From NCBI GenBank assembly GCA_017468365.1, contig JAFUIS010000018.1, forward strand, positions 1-64,000: 64,000 bases of DNA, read 5' to 3'. Below are positions 47,527 to 55,720 of this stretch, piece by piece; the first letter of the stretch is position 1; each line of letters starts with the position of its first letter. A model generated the notes under the pieces. That model worked only from the letters and a program-made list of their open reading frames with translations. It was not told the DNA's origin and made no database searches. The position numbers and the translations under genes were made by a program. This DNA comes from Oscillospiraceae bacterium. GTDB taxonomy: Bacteria > Bacillota > Clostridia > Oscillospirales > Ruminococcaceae.

Positions 47527-49137
47527 ATGGAAATCATGACCTTTATCAAAAGCATGAATATCTTTGCCGATATGACTTCCGGCGATATTCTTGTTTGCGT
47601 GATCGCTTGCATCATTGCTTTGGTCGTTGGTTTGATAATCGCTTTCCCGGTGGGTGTTGCATATAGACGCAGAGTTGCGGAAGCCGAAATCGGTTCCGCC
47701 GAAGAAGAAGCAAGACGCATTGTAAACGAATCAATCAAAACTGCTGAAAGCCGCAAAAAAGAAGCCCTTATTGAAGCAAAGGACGAAATTCACCGTCTTC
47801 GCAGTGAAGCGGACAAAGAAGTTAAAGAACGCCGTGCAGAAGTTCAGCGCAGCGAACACAGACTTCAGCAAAAAGAAGAATCCCTTGAGAAAAAAGCTGA
47901 CAACCTTGATAAAAAAGAGGAAGTTTTGCAGGAAAAAGTTCAGGCAGCAGACGCAAGACTTGCTGAGGCTGAACAGATCAAAAAAAGCCAGTTCGAAATG
48001 CTTGAACGCATTTCAGGTTACAGTGAGGAACAGGCAAAAATTCAGCTTCTTGAAGAAGTTGAAGCCAAACTTGCTCACGAAAAAGCTCTTCGCATCATGC
48101 AGTTTGAGCAGCAGCTTAAAGACGAAGCTGAAGAAAAAGCTCGCGAAATTATCGGAACCGCAGTTTCCCGCTGTGCACCGGATTACGTTGCCGAGGCAAC
48201 AGTTTCCGTTGTTCCGCTTCCCAGCGATGAGATGAAAGGACGCATCATAGGTCGTGAAGGACGCAACATCCGCGCTCTTGAGACCCTTACCGGCGTTGAC
48301 CTTATCATCGACGATACTCCCGAAGCTATCACCCTTTCTTCCTTTGACCCGGTACGCCGTGAAATTGCACGTCTTTCTCTTGAAAAACTTATTCAGGACG
48401 GACGTATCCACCCGGCAAGAATCGAAGAGACCGTTGAGAAAGCACGCAAGGAAGTTGACGCAAAAATCAAGCAGGACGGTGAACACGCAGTTCTTGAATG
48501 CGGCGTTCGCGGTGTTGCTCCCGAACTTGTTCGTCTTCTCGGCCGCATGAGATACCGCACCAGTTACGGACAGAACGTTCTTATGCATTCCATTGAGGTT
48601 TCTCAGATTGCGGGACTTCTTGCCAACGAAATGGGCGGTGTTGACCCCAACATGGCAAGAAGAGCAGGTCTTCTTCACGATATCGGTAAGGCTCTTACTC
48701 ACGAGATCGAAGGAAGCCACGTTACCATCGGTGTTGACGTTGCGAAAAAATATAAAGAGCCTGAAGCTGTTATCCACGCTATCGAAGCTCATCACGGCGA
48801 CGTTGAGCCCAGAACCACCATTGCATGGCTTGTTCAGGCTGCAGACGCAATTTCTGCTGCAAGACCCGGTTCCAGAAGAGAAAATCTTGAGAACTACATC
48901 AAACGCCTTGAAAAACTTGAAGAGATCGCAAACTCCTTTGAAGGCGTTGACAACTGCTTCGCCATTCAGGCAGGACGCGAGGTCAGAATCGTTGTTAAAC
49001 CCGAGATCGTTGATGACGAAAAAATGGTGCTTCTTGCACACGACATTGCCGAGAAAATCGAAGGCGAGCTTGAATATCCCGGTCAGATCAAGGTACACCT
49101 TGTTCGCGAGAGCAGAGCGGTCGATTACGCAAAATAA
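47527..49137 (+). CDS. rny: ribonuclease Y
   Basis: A 536-residue membrane-anchored endoribonuclease that starts decay of many mRNAs. Order: N-terminal membrane helix (about residues 20-43), long charged coiled coil (about 50-200, Lys/Glu/Gln-rich), KH domain ([20 protein letters not shown], about 235-255), HD domain ([12 protein letters not shown], about 380) and EAHHGDVEP. Length matches the family. Own promoter and terminator; no partner genes. Confidence 0.96.
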   Translation: MEIMTFIKSMNIFADMTSGDILVCVIACIIALVVGLIIAFPVGVAYRRRVAEAEIGSAEEEARRIVNESIKTAESRKKEALIEAKDEIHRLRSEADKEVKERRAEVQRSEHRLQQKEESLEKKADNLDKKEEVLQEKVQAADARLAEAEQIKKSQFEMLERISGYSEEQAKIQLLEEVEAKLAHEKALRIMQFEQQLKDEAEEKAREIIGTAVSRCAPDYVAEATVSVVPLPSDEMKGRIIGREGRNIRALETLTGVDLIIDDTPEAITLSSFDPVRREIARLSLEKLIQDGRIHPARIEETVEKARKEVDAKIKQDGEHAVLECGVRGVAPELVRLLGRMRYRTSYGQNVLMHSIEVSQIAGLLANEMGGVDPNMARRAGLLHDIGKALTHEIEGSHVTIGVDVAKKYKEPEAVIHAIEAHHGDVEPRTTIAWLVQAADAISAARPGSRRENLENYIKRLEKLEEIANSFEGVDNCFAIQAGREVRIVVKPEIVDDEKMVLLAHDIAEKIEGELEYPGQIKVHLVRESRAVDYAK

Positions 49138-49153
49138 TCCTTATAACAATATT

Positions 49154-49186
49154 AAAAGAGTGTCCGAAGGGACACTCTTTTTTTGC
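49154..49186 (+). terminator. rny terminator
   Basis: AAGAGTGTCC pairs with GGACACTCTT around GAAG, followed by T residues. Confidence 0.88.
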
Positions 49187-49193
49187 AGACAAG

Positions 49194-49272
49194 TATTTAG
49201 AAAAAATTCTAAATAGCTATTGACAGACAGAAATTCAGAATGGTATAATCTATTTAGAAAAATTTCTAAATA
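49194..49272 (+). promoter_or_regulatory. promoter flanked by two long dyads
   Basis: TTGACA (49220-49225) and TATAAT (49244-49249) are 18 bases apart. TATTTAGAA-N4-TTCTAAATA (49194-49215) lies just upstream, and TATTTAGAAA-N2-TTTCTAAATA (49251-49272) just downstream. The likely binder is the ArsR-type repressor encoded at 50750. Confidence 0.8.
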
Positions 49273-49292
49273 GTTTTTGGGAGGCGAAAAAT

Positions 49293-50213
49293 ATGAAAGA
49301 GGAAAAAATCGTTCTCGGAATGGGGACGGATTTTCCGCTTGACGGAAAGCTTTTGATTCCGGAAAGCGAAAAGCCGGTTCCGGCAGTGGTTTTTGTTCAC
49401 GGTTCAGGTTCCAGCAACATGGATGAAAAGGTGATGAAGATGACACCCTTCAAGGACCTTGCGGAGGGACTTGCAAAAAAGGGTATCGCTTCGCTGAGGT
49501 ATGACAAAAGAAGTTTTGTTCACGGAAGAAAGATGATAAAAGCGGGAAGCCTTACCGTTAAAGAGGAAGTTATTGAAGACGCGGTGGCGGCGGCGAACCT
49601 TTTGAAAAACGACGGGCGCATTGATTCGGAAAAGGTTTTTATCATAGGTCACAGTATGGGAGCGATGCTTGCGCCGAGGATAGATGCCGAAGGCGGAAAC
49701 TTCAGGGGACTTATTCTTATGGCGGGAACGCTTGCAAAACTTGAGGAAGTGCTTTTTCGCCAGCTTGATGAAATGAAAAACGGTAAAAGCAAAATCATGA
49801 GCTGGGTCGCTTCGGCACAGGATAAAAAATTCAGAAAATCTTTTGAAAATCTTTATGAAATTTCCGATGAGGAAGCAAAAAAACGCAAATATGCCGGCGG
49901 AGTCGATCTTTATTATTTTAAGGAAATGGGTCTTCATCCGGCGGAAAAGTATCTTGAAAACATCGAAAAGCCGGTTCTGGTAATGCAGGGAAGCGGCGAC
50001 CTTCAGGTGAGCAAAAAGGATTTTGAAGGATATAAAAACCTTTTGGGCGAAAAAGAAAACGTGAGTTTTAAGCTTTATGAGGGACTGAACCACTGCTTTG
50101 TGCCGGCGCTTTATGACGATATTTCGAAAGCAACGAAAGAATTTTCGGTCGAAAGACATATCGGCGAGGACGTTATTTCAGATATTGCCGGCTGGATTTT
50201 TGAAAATTGCTGA
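49293..50213 (+). CDS. alpha/beta hydrolase
   Basis: A 306-residue hydrolase with oxyanion segment VFVHGSGSS, nucleophile elbow GHSMGA (Ser at about 117), acid in GSGDLQVS and catalytic His in GLNHCF. Looks like a serine aminopeptidase/lysophospholipase-type enzyme; the substrate is unknown. First gene after a promoter with two dyads, in an apparent operon with a small membrane protein, a UPF0145 protein, an ArsR repressor and an SdpI-like protein. Confidence 0.85.
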   Translation: MKEEKIVLGMGTDFPLDGKLLIPESEKPVPAVVFVHGSGSSNMDEKVMKMTPFKDLAEGLAKKGIASLRYDKRSFVHGRKMIKAGSLTVKEEVIEDAVAAANLLKNDGRIDSEKVFIIGHSMGAMLAPRIDAEGGNFRGLILMAGTLAKLEEVLFRQLDEMKNGKSKIMSWVASAQDKKFRKSFENLYEISDEEAKKRKYAGGVDLYYFKEMGLHPAEKYLENIEKPVLVMQGSGDLQVSKKDFEGYKNLLGEKENVSFKLYEGLNHCFVPALYDDISKATKEFSVERHIGEDVISDIAGWIFENC

Positions 50214-50230
50214 AAATCGGGGAGGGCTGT

Positions 50231-50446
50231 ATGAAAAAATATTTTGCGCCGTTTATGGTGGCGGTTTTGATGATAATATATTTTATAGTTTATTTCGGCG
50301 TTCTGATAATGCTGATCGAAAACCCTGTTTTCAAGGTTTTGCTTGGAATAATTCCCGCAATTTTCAGCGGAATTATGATATATGTACTTATTGAAAGAAT
50401 TACAGAAATAAGGAGCGGAGAAGAAAATGATCTTGGTAAATACTGA
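50231..50446 (+). CDS. small membrane protein, two helices
   Basis: A 71-residue protein with two membrane helices (about residues 6-28 and 36-55). The ATG at 50231 follows GGAGGG; an upstream start at 50207 overlaps the hydrolase stop and is less likely. No family recognised. It overlaps the next gene by 20 bases, so it is coupled to it. Confidence 0.7.
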   Translation: MKKYFAPFMVAVLMIIYFIVYFGVLIMLIENPVFKVLLGIIPAIFSGIMIYVLIERITEIRSGEENDLGKY

Positions 50447-50738
50447 CTACATCACCGGAAAAGAATTTGAAATGCTCGGACTTGTTTGCGGAAGCACCAT
50501 CCAGACCAAAAACATCGGAAGAGATATTACCCAAAGCTTTAAAACCCTTGTTGGCGGCGAGCTTAAATCTTATAACGATATGATGAACAAAGCCCGGGCT
50601 CTTGCAACAAAGCGCATGGTCGAAGAAGCGGAAGCAAAAGGTGCGGATGCAGTTATCAATATCCGCTATTCTTCTTCGGCAATCATGCAGGGAGCGGCGG
50701 AAGTTGTTGCATACGGAACCGCAGTAAAATTCATTTGA
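50427..50738 (+). CDS. UPF0145 (YbjQ-like, DUF74) protein
   Basis: A 103-residue protein with the family pattern MLGLVCGSTIQTKNIGRDI and AKGADAVINIRYSSS. The fold forms a pentameric barrel, sometimes annotated as heavy-metal binding; its role is not established. Length is normal. Within the hydrolase-sdpRI-like operon. Confidence 0.88.
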   Translation: MILVNTDYITGKEFEMLGLVCGSTIQTKNIGRDITQSFKTLVGGELKSYNDMMNKARALATKRMVEEAEAKGADAVINIRYSSSAIMQGAAEVVAYGTAVKFI

Positions 50739-50749
50739 GGTGAATTAAA

Positions 50750-51031
50750 ATGAGCTTTGCCGAAACTTTCAAAGCGCTTTCCGATCCGGCAAGAAGAGAA
50801 ATTTTGCTGATGTTGAGAAACAAGAAAATGTCCGCAGGAGAAATCGGTTCCCATTTTGATATGACCGGCGCAACGGTTTCGTACCATCTTTCGGTGCTTA
50901 AAAAAGCGGACCTTGTTTATGAAACGAAGCAGAAGAACTTTGTTTATTACGAACTCAACACCTCTGTTTTTGAGGAGATCATGCTCTGGTTTGCCCAGTT
51001 TAAAGGAGAGAACAGCGATGAAAATCAATAA
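50750..51031 (+). CDS. ArsR-family repressor, SdpR-like
   Basis: A 93-residue winged helix-turn-helix protein (FKALSDPARREILLMLRNKK, then ISHFD-like MTGATVSYHLSVLKKADLVY) without metal-binding cysteines. It overlaps an SdpI-like gene by 14 bases. In Bacillus SdpR represses its own operon and is sequestered at the membrane by SdpI when the killing factor SdpC is bound. The pair here suggests the same logic, with the dyads at 49194-49272 as operators. Confidence 0.85.
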   Translation: MSFAETFKALSDPARREILLMLRNKKMSAGEIGSHFDMTGATVSYHLSVLKKADLVYETKQKNFVYYELNTSVFEEIMLWFAQFKGENSDENQ

Positions 51032-51644
51032 AAAACTTCTTGTTATAACGACGATTGTTATTCTTTTGCCGATAGCGGTGGGACTTATTTTCTGGGATCA
51101 GCTTCCGGAAACTATGGCAACACATTGGGGAACGGAGAATGAACCGAACGGCTGGACTTCAAAGGCTTTTACCGTTTTCGGAATTCCGGCAGTTATTGCG
51201 GCGCTTCACGTGATTTGTCTTGCGGTGACTTATGCCGACCCTAAAAGAAGCAATATCGGTAAAAAAGCTATCGGGATCGTTTACTGGATCCTTCCGGTAA
51301 CTGCGCTTATGGTAATGGGTGCCACTTATGCTTATGCGCTTGGAATGAGCGTGAACATCGGAATGATATGCTGCCTTTTGATGGGAGTTATTTTTATTGC
51401 TCTGGGAAACTATCTGCCGAAGGCAAGGCTGAATTATACATTCGGATATAAGATTCCCTGGACTCTTAACAGTGAGGAAAACTGGAACAGGACCCACAGA
51501 CTTGCGGGCTGGCTTATGGTGATCTGCGGATTTATTTTTATCATCAACGCATTTATTCTTTCGGAATGGGTGCTTCTTGCCTGCTTTATCGCAGCGGTCG
51601 TTCCGATAATTTATTCTTACGTTCTTTATAAAAAGGGGATATAA
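51018..51644 (+). CDS. SdpI-like membrane immunity/signalling protein
   Basis: A 208-residue protein with about six membrane helices. The N-terminal DUF1648 signature is PETMATHWGTENEPNGWTSK; the C-terminal SdpI signature is LNYTFGYKIPWTLNSEENW followed by NRTHRLAGWLM. Such proteins confer immunity to the SdpC killing factor and control SdpR. The ATG at 51018 follows GGAGA. No sdpC-like gene is visible nearby, so it may sense a toxin from other cells. Confidence 0.88.
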   Translation: MKINKKLLVITTIVILLPIAVGLIFWDQLPETMATHWGTENEPNGWTSKAFTVFGIPAVIAALHVICLAVTYADPKRSNIGKKAIGIVYWILPVTALMVMGATYAYALGMSVNIGMICCLLMGVIFIALGNYLPKARLNYTFGYKIPWTLNSEENWNRTHRLAGWLMVICGFIFIINAFILSEWVLLACFIAAVVPIIYSYVLYKKGI

Positions 51645-51645
51645 A

Positions 51646-51681
51646 GAAAAAAGCATCTGCATATTGCAGATGCTTTTTTTA
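51646..51681. terminator. bidirectional intrinsic terminator
   Basis: AAAAGCATCTGCA pairs with TGCAGATGCTTTT around TAT, with A and T runs on the two sides. Confidence 0.9.
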
Positions 51682-52188
51682 TTCTTCGACACGAACTCCG
51701 TCGATATGGATAAAGCGGACGGCGGCGATATTATAGCTTGAAAGAGGGCGGCAGGCACAGTCATAGGAATGGGCGGCGATTTTAACCGTATCAAAGGTGG
51801 GAATATCGCCGTCGACGGAGGTTATAACCGGGGTGTGCTGCCAGTCTTCGGTGTCGATTATGAGCTGGCAGATATCGCCGGGAGCGATTTCGCGTATCGA
51901 GACCGGATGTCCGAAGGGGCCGACGCCTTTGTTATTGACAAGAAAATTGAAGAGATATTTTACTCCGGTCCAGGCGGGTGCTCTGTCGCTGAGGCTTTTA
52001 TAATACCAGCCGAAGGTGGGAGTGAAATTCATTGGTGCACCGCCGGCAAGGATACACTGGCTTGCGAAAGAGGTGCAATCGCCGCCGATTGCGCTGAAAT
52101 CATAGTATTCGGGGTTGCGGAAATATGCCCAGCGGTTTGCATATTCCACTGCGGCAGAACGGTTATAGGGAAGTTCGGTAAGCGGCAT
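51679..52188 (-). CDS. putative amidase-domain protein (cell-wall type)
   Basis: A 169-residue single-domain protein of the putative amidase (Amidase_6) family: YNRSAAVEYANRWAYFRNPE, catalytic Cys in IGGDCTSFASQC, and His in KIAAHSYDCACRPLSSY. It has no signal peptide, so export is not obvious. Members are predicted peptidoglycan or amide hydrolases. GGAGG precedes the ATG. Transcribed alone between two plus-strand operons. Confidence 0.85.
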   Translation of the reverse strand: MPLTELPYNRSAAVEYANRWAYFRNPEYYDFSAIGGDCTSFASQCILAGGAPMNFTPTFGWYYKSLSDRAPAWTGVKYLFNFLVNNKGVGPFGHPVSIREIAPGDICQLIIDTEDWQHTPVITSVDGDIPTFDTVKIAAHSYDCACRPLSSYNIAAVRFIHIDGVRVEE

Positions 52189-52274
52189 TTTTTCCTCCTT
52201 TTGAGTTTTTTAAAATATATGAAAAAACTTTCGGAAAAAGAATAAATTTCTTTTGAGGGCTTTTGTTAAAAGCA

Positions 52275-52304
52275 TTGCAACCGCGGCTTTTTCCGTGCTA
52301 TAAT
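52275..52304 (+). promoter_or_regulatory. zapA-dut promoter
   Basis: TTGCAA (52275-52280) and TATAAT (52299-52304) are 18 bases apart. Confidence 0.75.
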
Positions 52305-52341
52305 ATATAAGTCGAATACTGACGAATCGGAGGAAATTGAT

Positions 52342-52692
52342 ATGGGAAATCTTAATAAAGTTAAAATAGAAATTGCGGGAGCGGGATATACTATTGCGAC
52401 TTCTGAACAGGAAGGATACGTTCGCGACCTTGCAAAAGAGATGAGCGATGACATTGAAGGACTTATGGCAAGAAACAGCACTCTTTCCATGAACGATGCA
52501 CTTGTTCTTTGCGCTATTGCTTATCTCAGCGAATATAAAAAAGAGGCCGCAAACAGCGACCACATCCGTTCTCAGCTTAAAGAATATCTCGGTGACACCG
52601 CCAGAGCAAGAATGGAAGTTGATGAGGCAAACCGCCGCGCTGATAAACTCGGAAGAGAATTAGAGGAGCTTCGCAGACGTTATGGCGTTTGA
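52342..52692 (+). CDS. zapA: cell division protein ZapA
   Basis: A 116-residue protein with the ZapA pattern VKIEIAGAGYTIATSEQEGY followed by a C-terminal coiled coil (about residues 70-114). ZapA binds and bundles FtsZ at the division site. CGGAGG precedes the ATG. It overlaps dut by 11 bases. Confidence 0.88.
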   Translation: MGNLNKVKIEIAGAGYTIATSEQEGYVRDLAKEMSDDIEGLMARNSTLSMNDALVLCAIAYLSEYKKEAANSDHIRSQLKEYLGDTARARMEVDEANRRADKLGRELEELRRRYGV

Positions 52693-53122
52693 GGTAAAGG
52701 TTAAAATAATGCGCGAGGGCGCCGTTGTTCCGAAAATTGCAACGGCGGGTTCCGCTGCGGCGGACCTTTATGCCTGCATTGACGAAGCGGTGGTCATTCC
52801 CGCAAGAGGAAGCACAGTTATTCCCACCGGTATCGCCATTGCTGTTCCGGAAGGATACGGGGCATTCATCTTTGCCAGAAGCGGACTTGGAATAAAACAC
52901 GGCGTTGCGCCCAGAAACTGCGTCGGAGTTATCGATTCGGATTACAGGGGCGAAGTTTGCGTTGGGCTTATGAACAATTCCGACAAGGATTATACCGTTG
53001 AGCCGAAGGACCGCATTGCGCAGATGGCGATTATGCCGGTAATGGCGGCGGAATACGTTCTTTGCGACGAACTTTCGGATACCGAAAGAGGCGAGGGCGG
53101 ATTCGGTTCCACCGGAAAATAA
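52682..53122 (+). CDS. dut: dUTP diphosphatase
   Basis: A 146-residue trimeric dUTPase that turns dUTP into dUMP. Motif 1 AADLYACI, motif 2 ARSGLGIKHGV, motif 3 GVIDSDYRGEV, motif 4 RIAQMAIMP and motif 5 RGEGGFGSTG are all present. Starts inside the end of zapA, with GAGGAG upstream. Confidence 0.96.
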   Translation: MAFEVKVKIMREGAVVPKIATAGSAAADLYACIDEAVVIPARGSTVIPTGIAIAVPEGYGAFIFARSGLGIKHGVAPRNCVGVIDSDYRGEVCVGLMNNSDKDYTVEPKDRIAQMAIMPVMAAEYVLCDELSDTERGEGGFGSTGK

Positions 53123-53126
53123 GAAT

Positions 53127-53158
53127 AAAAAAAGCCGCCTTTTTGGCGGCTTTTATTT
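53127..53158. terminator. bidirectional intrinsic terminator between dut and maf
   Basis: AAAAGCCGCC pairs with GGCGGCTTTT, with A and T runs on both sides. Confidence 0.88.
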
Positions 53159-53167
53159 TTTATGTTT

Positions 53168-53719
53168 TTATTTTACAAGGCCGAGGAAACGGGCGGTTTC
53201 GGCAACGGGAAGACCCATTACGTTGAAATAATCACCGGCGATTCCTTTTACGAGCACGGAGCCTTTGCCCTGGATCCCATATGCGCCGGCTTTGTCCATT
53301 GGCTCGAGAGTTTCGATGTAGCTTTCGATTGTTTCATCGGAAAGTTCGTAAAATTCGACTTCGGTTTTTTGGACGAAGGAACGGACGGAGCCTTTTTCGG
53401 CAACGGCGACGCCGGTATAGACGAAGTGTTTTTTGCCGGAAAGAGCTTTGAGCATGGAATGAGCATGGGATTTATCCTTAGGCTTGCCGAAAATTTTGCC
53501 GCCGAGCACGACGACGGTATCGGAACCGATAACGATATCGTCAGGACGGATTTTGGAAACGGAAAGAGCCTTTTGTTCCGCAAGGATAGCGGGGACTTTT
53601 TCTGCGGGGGTGTTTTCGGGTACGGATTCTTCGCAGCCGGATACGAGGATTTCAAATTCGGGGATTATGAGACTTAAAAGTTCTTTTCTTCGGGGGGAAC
53701 CGGAAGCTAAAACATACAT
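53168..53719 (-). CDS. maf: Maf nucleotide pyrophosphatase
   Basis: A 183-residue Maf/HAM1-type protein: MYVLASGSPRRKELL, DIVIGSDTVVVLGGKIFGKP, and GAYGIQGKGSVLVKGIAGDY. It hydrolyses non-canonical nucleotides such as dTTP/UTP analogues and can arrest septation. Family length is normal. It is read in the same direction as the aminotransferase gene upstream, from which it is separated by 23 bases. Confidence 0.94.
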   Translation of the reverse strand: MYVLASGSPRRKELLSLIIPEFEILVSGCEESVPENTPAEKVPAILAEQKALSVSKIRPDDIVIGSDTVVVLGGKIFGKPKDKSHAHSMLKALSGKKHFVYTGVAVAEKGSVRSFVQKTEVEFYELSDETIESYIETLEPMDKAGAYGIQGKGSVLVKGIAGDYFNVMGLPVAETARFLGLVK

Positions 53720-53742
53720 TGGAAAACCTTTCTTTTTTTGGC

Positions 53743-55029
53743 TTATTTAAGCAGTTTTTCGACGGCGGAAAGTTTTGCGGAGATGCAGAAGATCTCCATT
53801 GCGTCGGGAAGTTCGGAAACGGGCGCAAAGGTGGGGGCGATTCGAAGTATGCTGTCGGCGGGGTCTTTTCCGTAAGGATAGACGGCGCCGGCGCCGGTTA
53901 TGGTAAGGCCGGCTTCCTTGCAGAGGGTGACGGTGCGTTTTGCGGTGCCTTCCATGAGTTCGGCGGAGATGAAATAGCCGCCTTTGGGGGTGTTCCATTT
54001 TGCGTTTCCGCTTTCGGAAAGTTCGGATTTGAGCACCTTGAGCACGGTTTCGAATTTGGGGCGTACGATGTCCGACTGTTTTTTCATATGGCTGAGCACG
54101 CCTTCGAGATTTTTGAAGAAAAGGACGTGGCGCATCTGGTTGATTTTATCGGGGCCGATGTTCTGGAAGGAAAGAGTGTGCCTGAAATCGGCGATGTTTT
54201 TTTCGGAAGAGGCAACGGCAGCAAGACCTGCGGAAGGGAAAGTTATTTTGCTGGTGGAGCCGAGCATATAGACCATATCGCCTTTTCCGTTTTCTTCGGC
54301 AAGGCGGAGAAGAGAAGGAATCTCGTCTTTTTCACCGCTGAAATCAAGGTGGTGGACGGTATAGGCATTATCCCAGAAGATTCGGAAATCGGGAGCAGCG
54401 GGGGAAAGATTTGCAAAGCGCTTTACGACCTCATCAGAGTAGGTGATACCCTGGGGGTTGGAATATTTGGGGACGCAGATGATGCCTTTTACGGTTTCGT
54501 CTTTTATGAGTTCCTCGACGGTATCCATATCGGGACCGTCGGGATTCATGGGGACGGTTATGAGTTCGAAGCCGAAAAGTTCGCCGACGGCAAAATGGCG
54601 GTCATATCCAGGGGCGGGACAGAGGAGTTTTCGCTCCTTACATTCGCTCCAGGGGGAATTTCCGCCGGGAAGTCCGTGGCAGACTGCATGGGCGATGAGG
54701 TCATAGAAAAGATTGAGAGAGCTGTTTCCGGTGACGATGACGTTTTCGGCGGGTGCATCGAGAATTTCGCCGAAAAGGCGGCGGCATTCGGGAATTCCTT
54801 CGACGACGCCGTAGTTTCGGATATCGAAGCCGTTTTCGCATTTAAAACTTTCGGTTTCGGAATTTATGATATCGAGCATAGGAAGGGAAAGAGCCAGCTG
54901 TTCCGGACAGGGTTTTCCGCGGGAGATATCAAGCTTTAAGCCGAGGGACTTTTTTTCGGCATATCTTTTTTCGAGGAGTTCTTTTTCTGCAAGGAGCTCT
55001 TCGCGGGTCATTTCGGAATATTTTTTCAT
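53743..55029 (-). CDS. class I PLP aminotransferase (aspartate-aminotransferase-like)
   Basis: A 428-residue fold-type I aminotransferase. Seen are LDISRGKPCPEQLALS, NVIVTGNSSLNLFYD, CVPKYSNPQGITYSDE, IFWDNAYTVHHL, and the PLP lysine in MLGSTSKITFPSAGLA. It matches the large class I subgroup found in Firmicutes and Actinobacteria that is annotated as aspartate aminotransferase; the exact amino donor is uncertain. The ATG at 55029 is seven bases after GAGGTG; a GTG at 55038 lies within it. Probably in one transcript with the phosphatase upstream and maf downstream. Confidence 0.88.
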   Translation of the reverse strand: MKKYSEMTREELLAEKELLEKRYAEKKSLGLKLDISRGKPCPEQLALSLPMLDIINSETESFKCENGFDIRNYGVVEGIPECRRLFGEILDAPAENVIVTGNSSLNLFYDLIAHAVCHGLPGGNSPWSECKERKLLCPAPGYDRHFAVGELFGFELITVPMNPDGPDMDTVEELIKDETVKGIICVPKYSNPQGITYSDEVVKRFANLSPAAPDFRIFWDNAYTVHHLDFSGEKDEIPSLLRLAEENGKGDMVYMLGSTSKITFPSAGLAAVASSEKNIADFRHTLSFQNIGPDKINQMRHVLFFKNLEGVLSHMKKQSDIVRPKFETVLKVLKSELSESGNAKWNTPKGGYFISAELMEGTAKRTVTLCKEAGLTITGAGAVYPYGKDPADSILRIAPTFAPVSELPDAMEIFCISAKLSAVEKLLK

Positions 55030-55034
55030 GGATA

Positions 55035-55649
55035 TCACCTCTTTATCTCATATATGAAGTGTCGCTGAGTTTTTTGATGAAGCGTTTTCCGTCGGAATTT
55101 TCGAAAAGGAAGGAAACGCCGCCTGAAACGCCGAAAAGTTCGGTTTTTTTCGAGAGATTCAACAGGAAGACCGAGCCACATTGCGTTAAAAACGCTTAAA
55201 AGGTCGCCGTGGGAGACGATTATTATATTTTCTTCGGAATTTGAGGCTATTTCGTCGAAGAAAGGTTTCAGGCGGTTCCATTCGTCGCGGCGGCTTTCTG
55301 CGGAAGGAAAAAGGCGGTCATCGACGGTGCGCTCCGGTTTTTCCATGTTTTTGCGGAGCCACTGCACAGATTTTCCTACGGCCTCGCCTAGATTTCGCTC
55401 GCGAAGTTCGGTTTTTAAAATCGGAGCGGCGCCGAGATATTTTGAAACGATTTCGGCGGTTTCTTTTGCGCGGAGAAGATCGGAAGAATATATCACGTAT
55501 TTTTCCGAAAGTTCGGCGGAAAGATTTTTGCCTATGTTTTCAGCCTGGGTTTTTCCAAGGGGAGAAAGTTCCCAATCGGTCCAGGAACCGACCATTCCGT
55601 TGACATGGTGGAGTGACTGAGTATGCTGGACGGTGATTATATTTTTCAA
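55035..55649 (-). CDS. histidine phosphatase (phosphoglycerate mutase-like), C-terminus frame-shifted
   Basis: A member of the histidine phosphatase superfamily with the variant active-site segment VQHTQSLHHVNG (usual RHG becomes QHT) and second His in IIIVSHGDLLSVF. After about residue 168 the written frame gives an Arg/Phe-rich tail. One base fewer in the seven-A run (complement of 55144-55150) gives instead EKTELFGVSGGVSFLFENS and so on, ending DTSYMR with stop at 55043-55045. The shifted ending looks like the family. So the gene is broken at its 3' end, slips, or contains a sequencing error. Confidence 0.75.
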   Translation of the reverse strand: MKNIITVQHTQSLHHVNGMVGSWTDWELSPLGKTQAENIGKNLSAELSEKYVIYSSDLLRAKETAEIVSKYLGAAPILKTELRERNLGEAVGKSVQWLRKNMEKPERTVDDRLFPSAESRRDEWNRLKPFFDEIASNSEENIIIVSHGDLLSVFNAMWLGLPVESLEKNRTFRRFRRRFLPFRKFRRKTLHQKTQRHFIYEIKR

Positions 55650-55679
55650 AAAAACACCTCATTTGCGGGGCATATGCAA

Positions 55680-55712
55680 AAAGCCGGAAGGAGATTTTCC
55701 TTCCGGCTTTGG
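55680..55712 (-). terminator. asnS terminator
   Basis: GCCGGAAGG pairs with CCTTCCGGC, and T residues follow on the minus strand. Confidence 0.88.
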
Positions 55713-55720
55713 TTTTTTTA

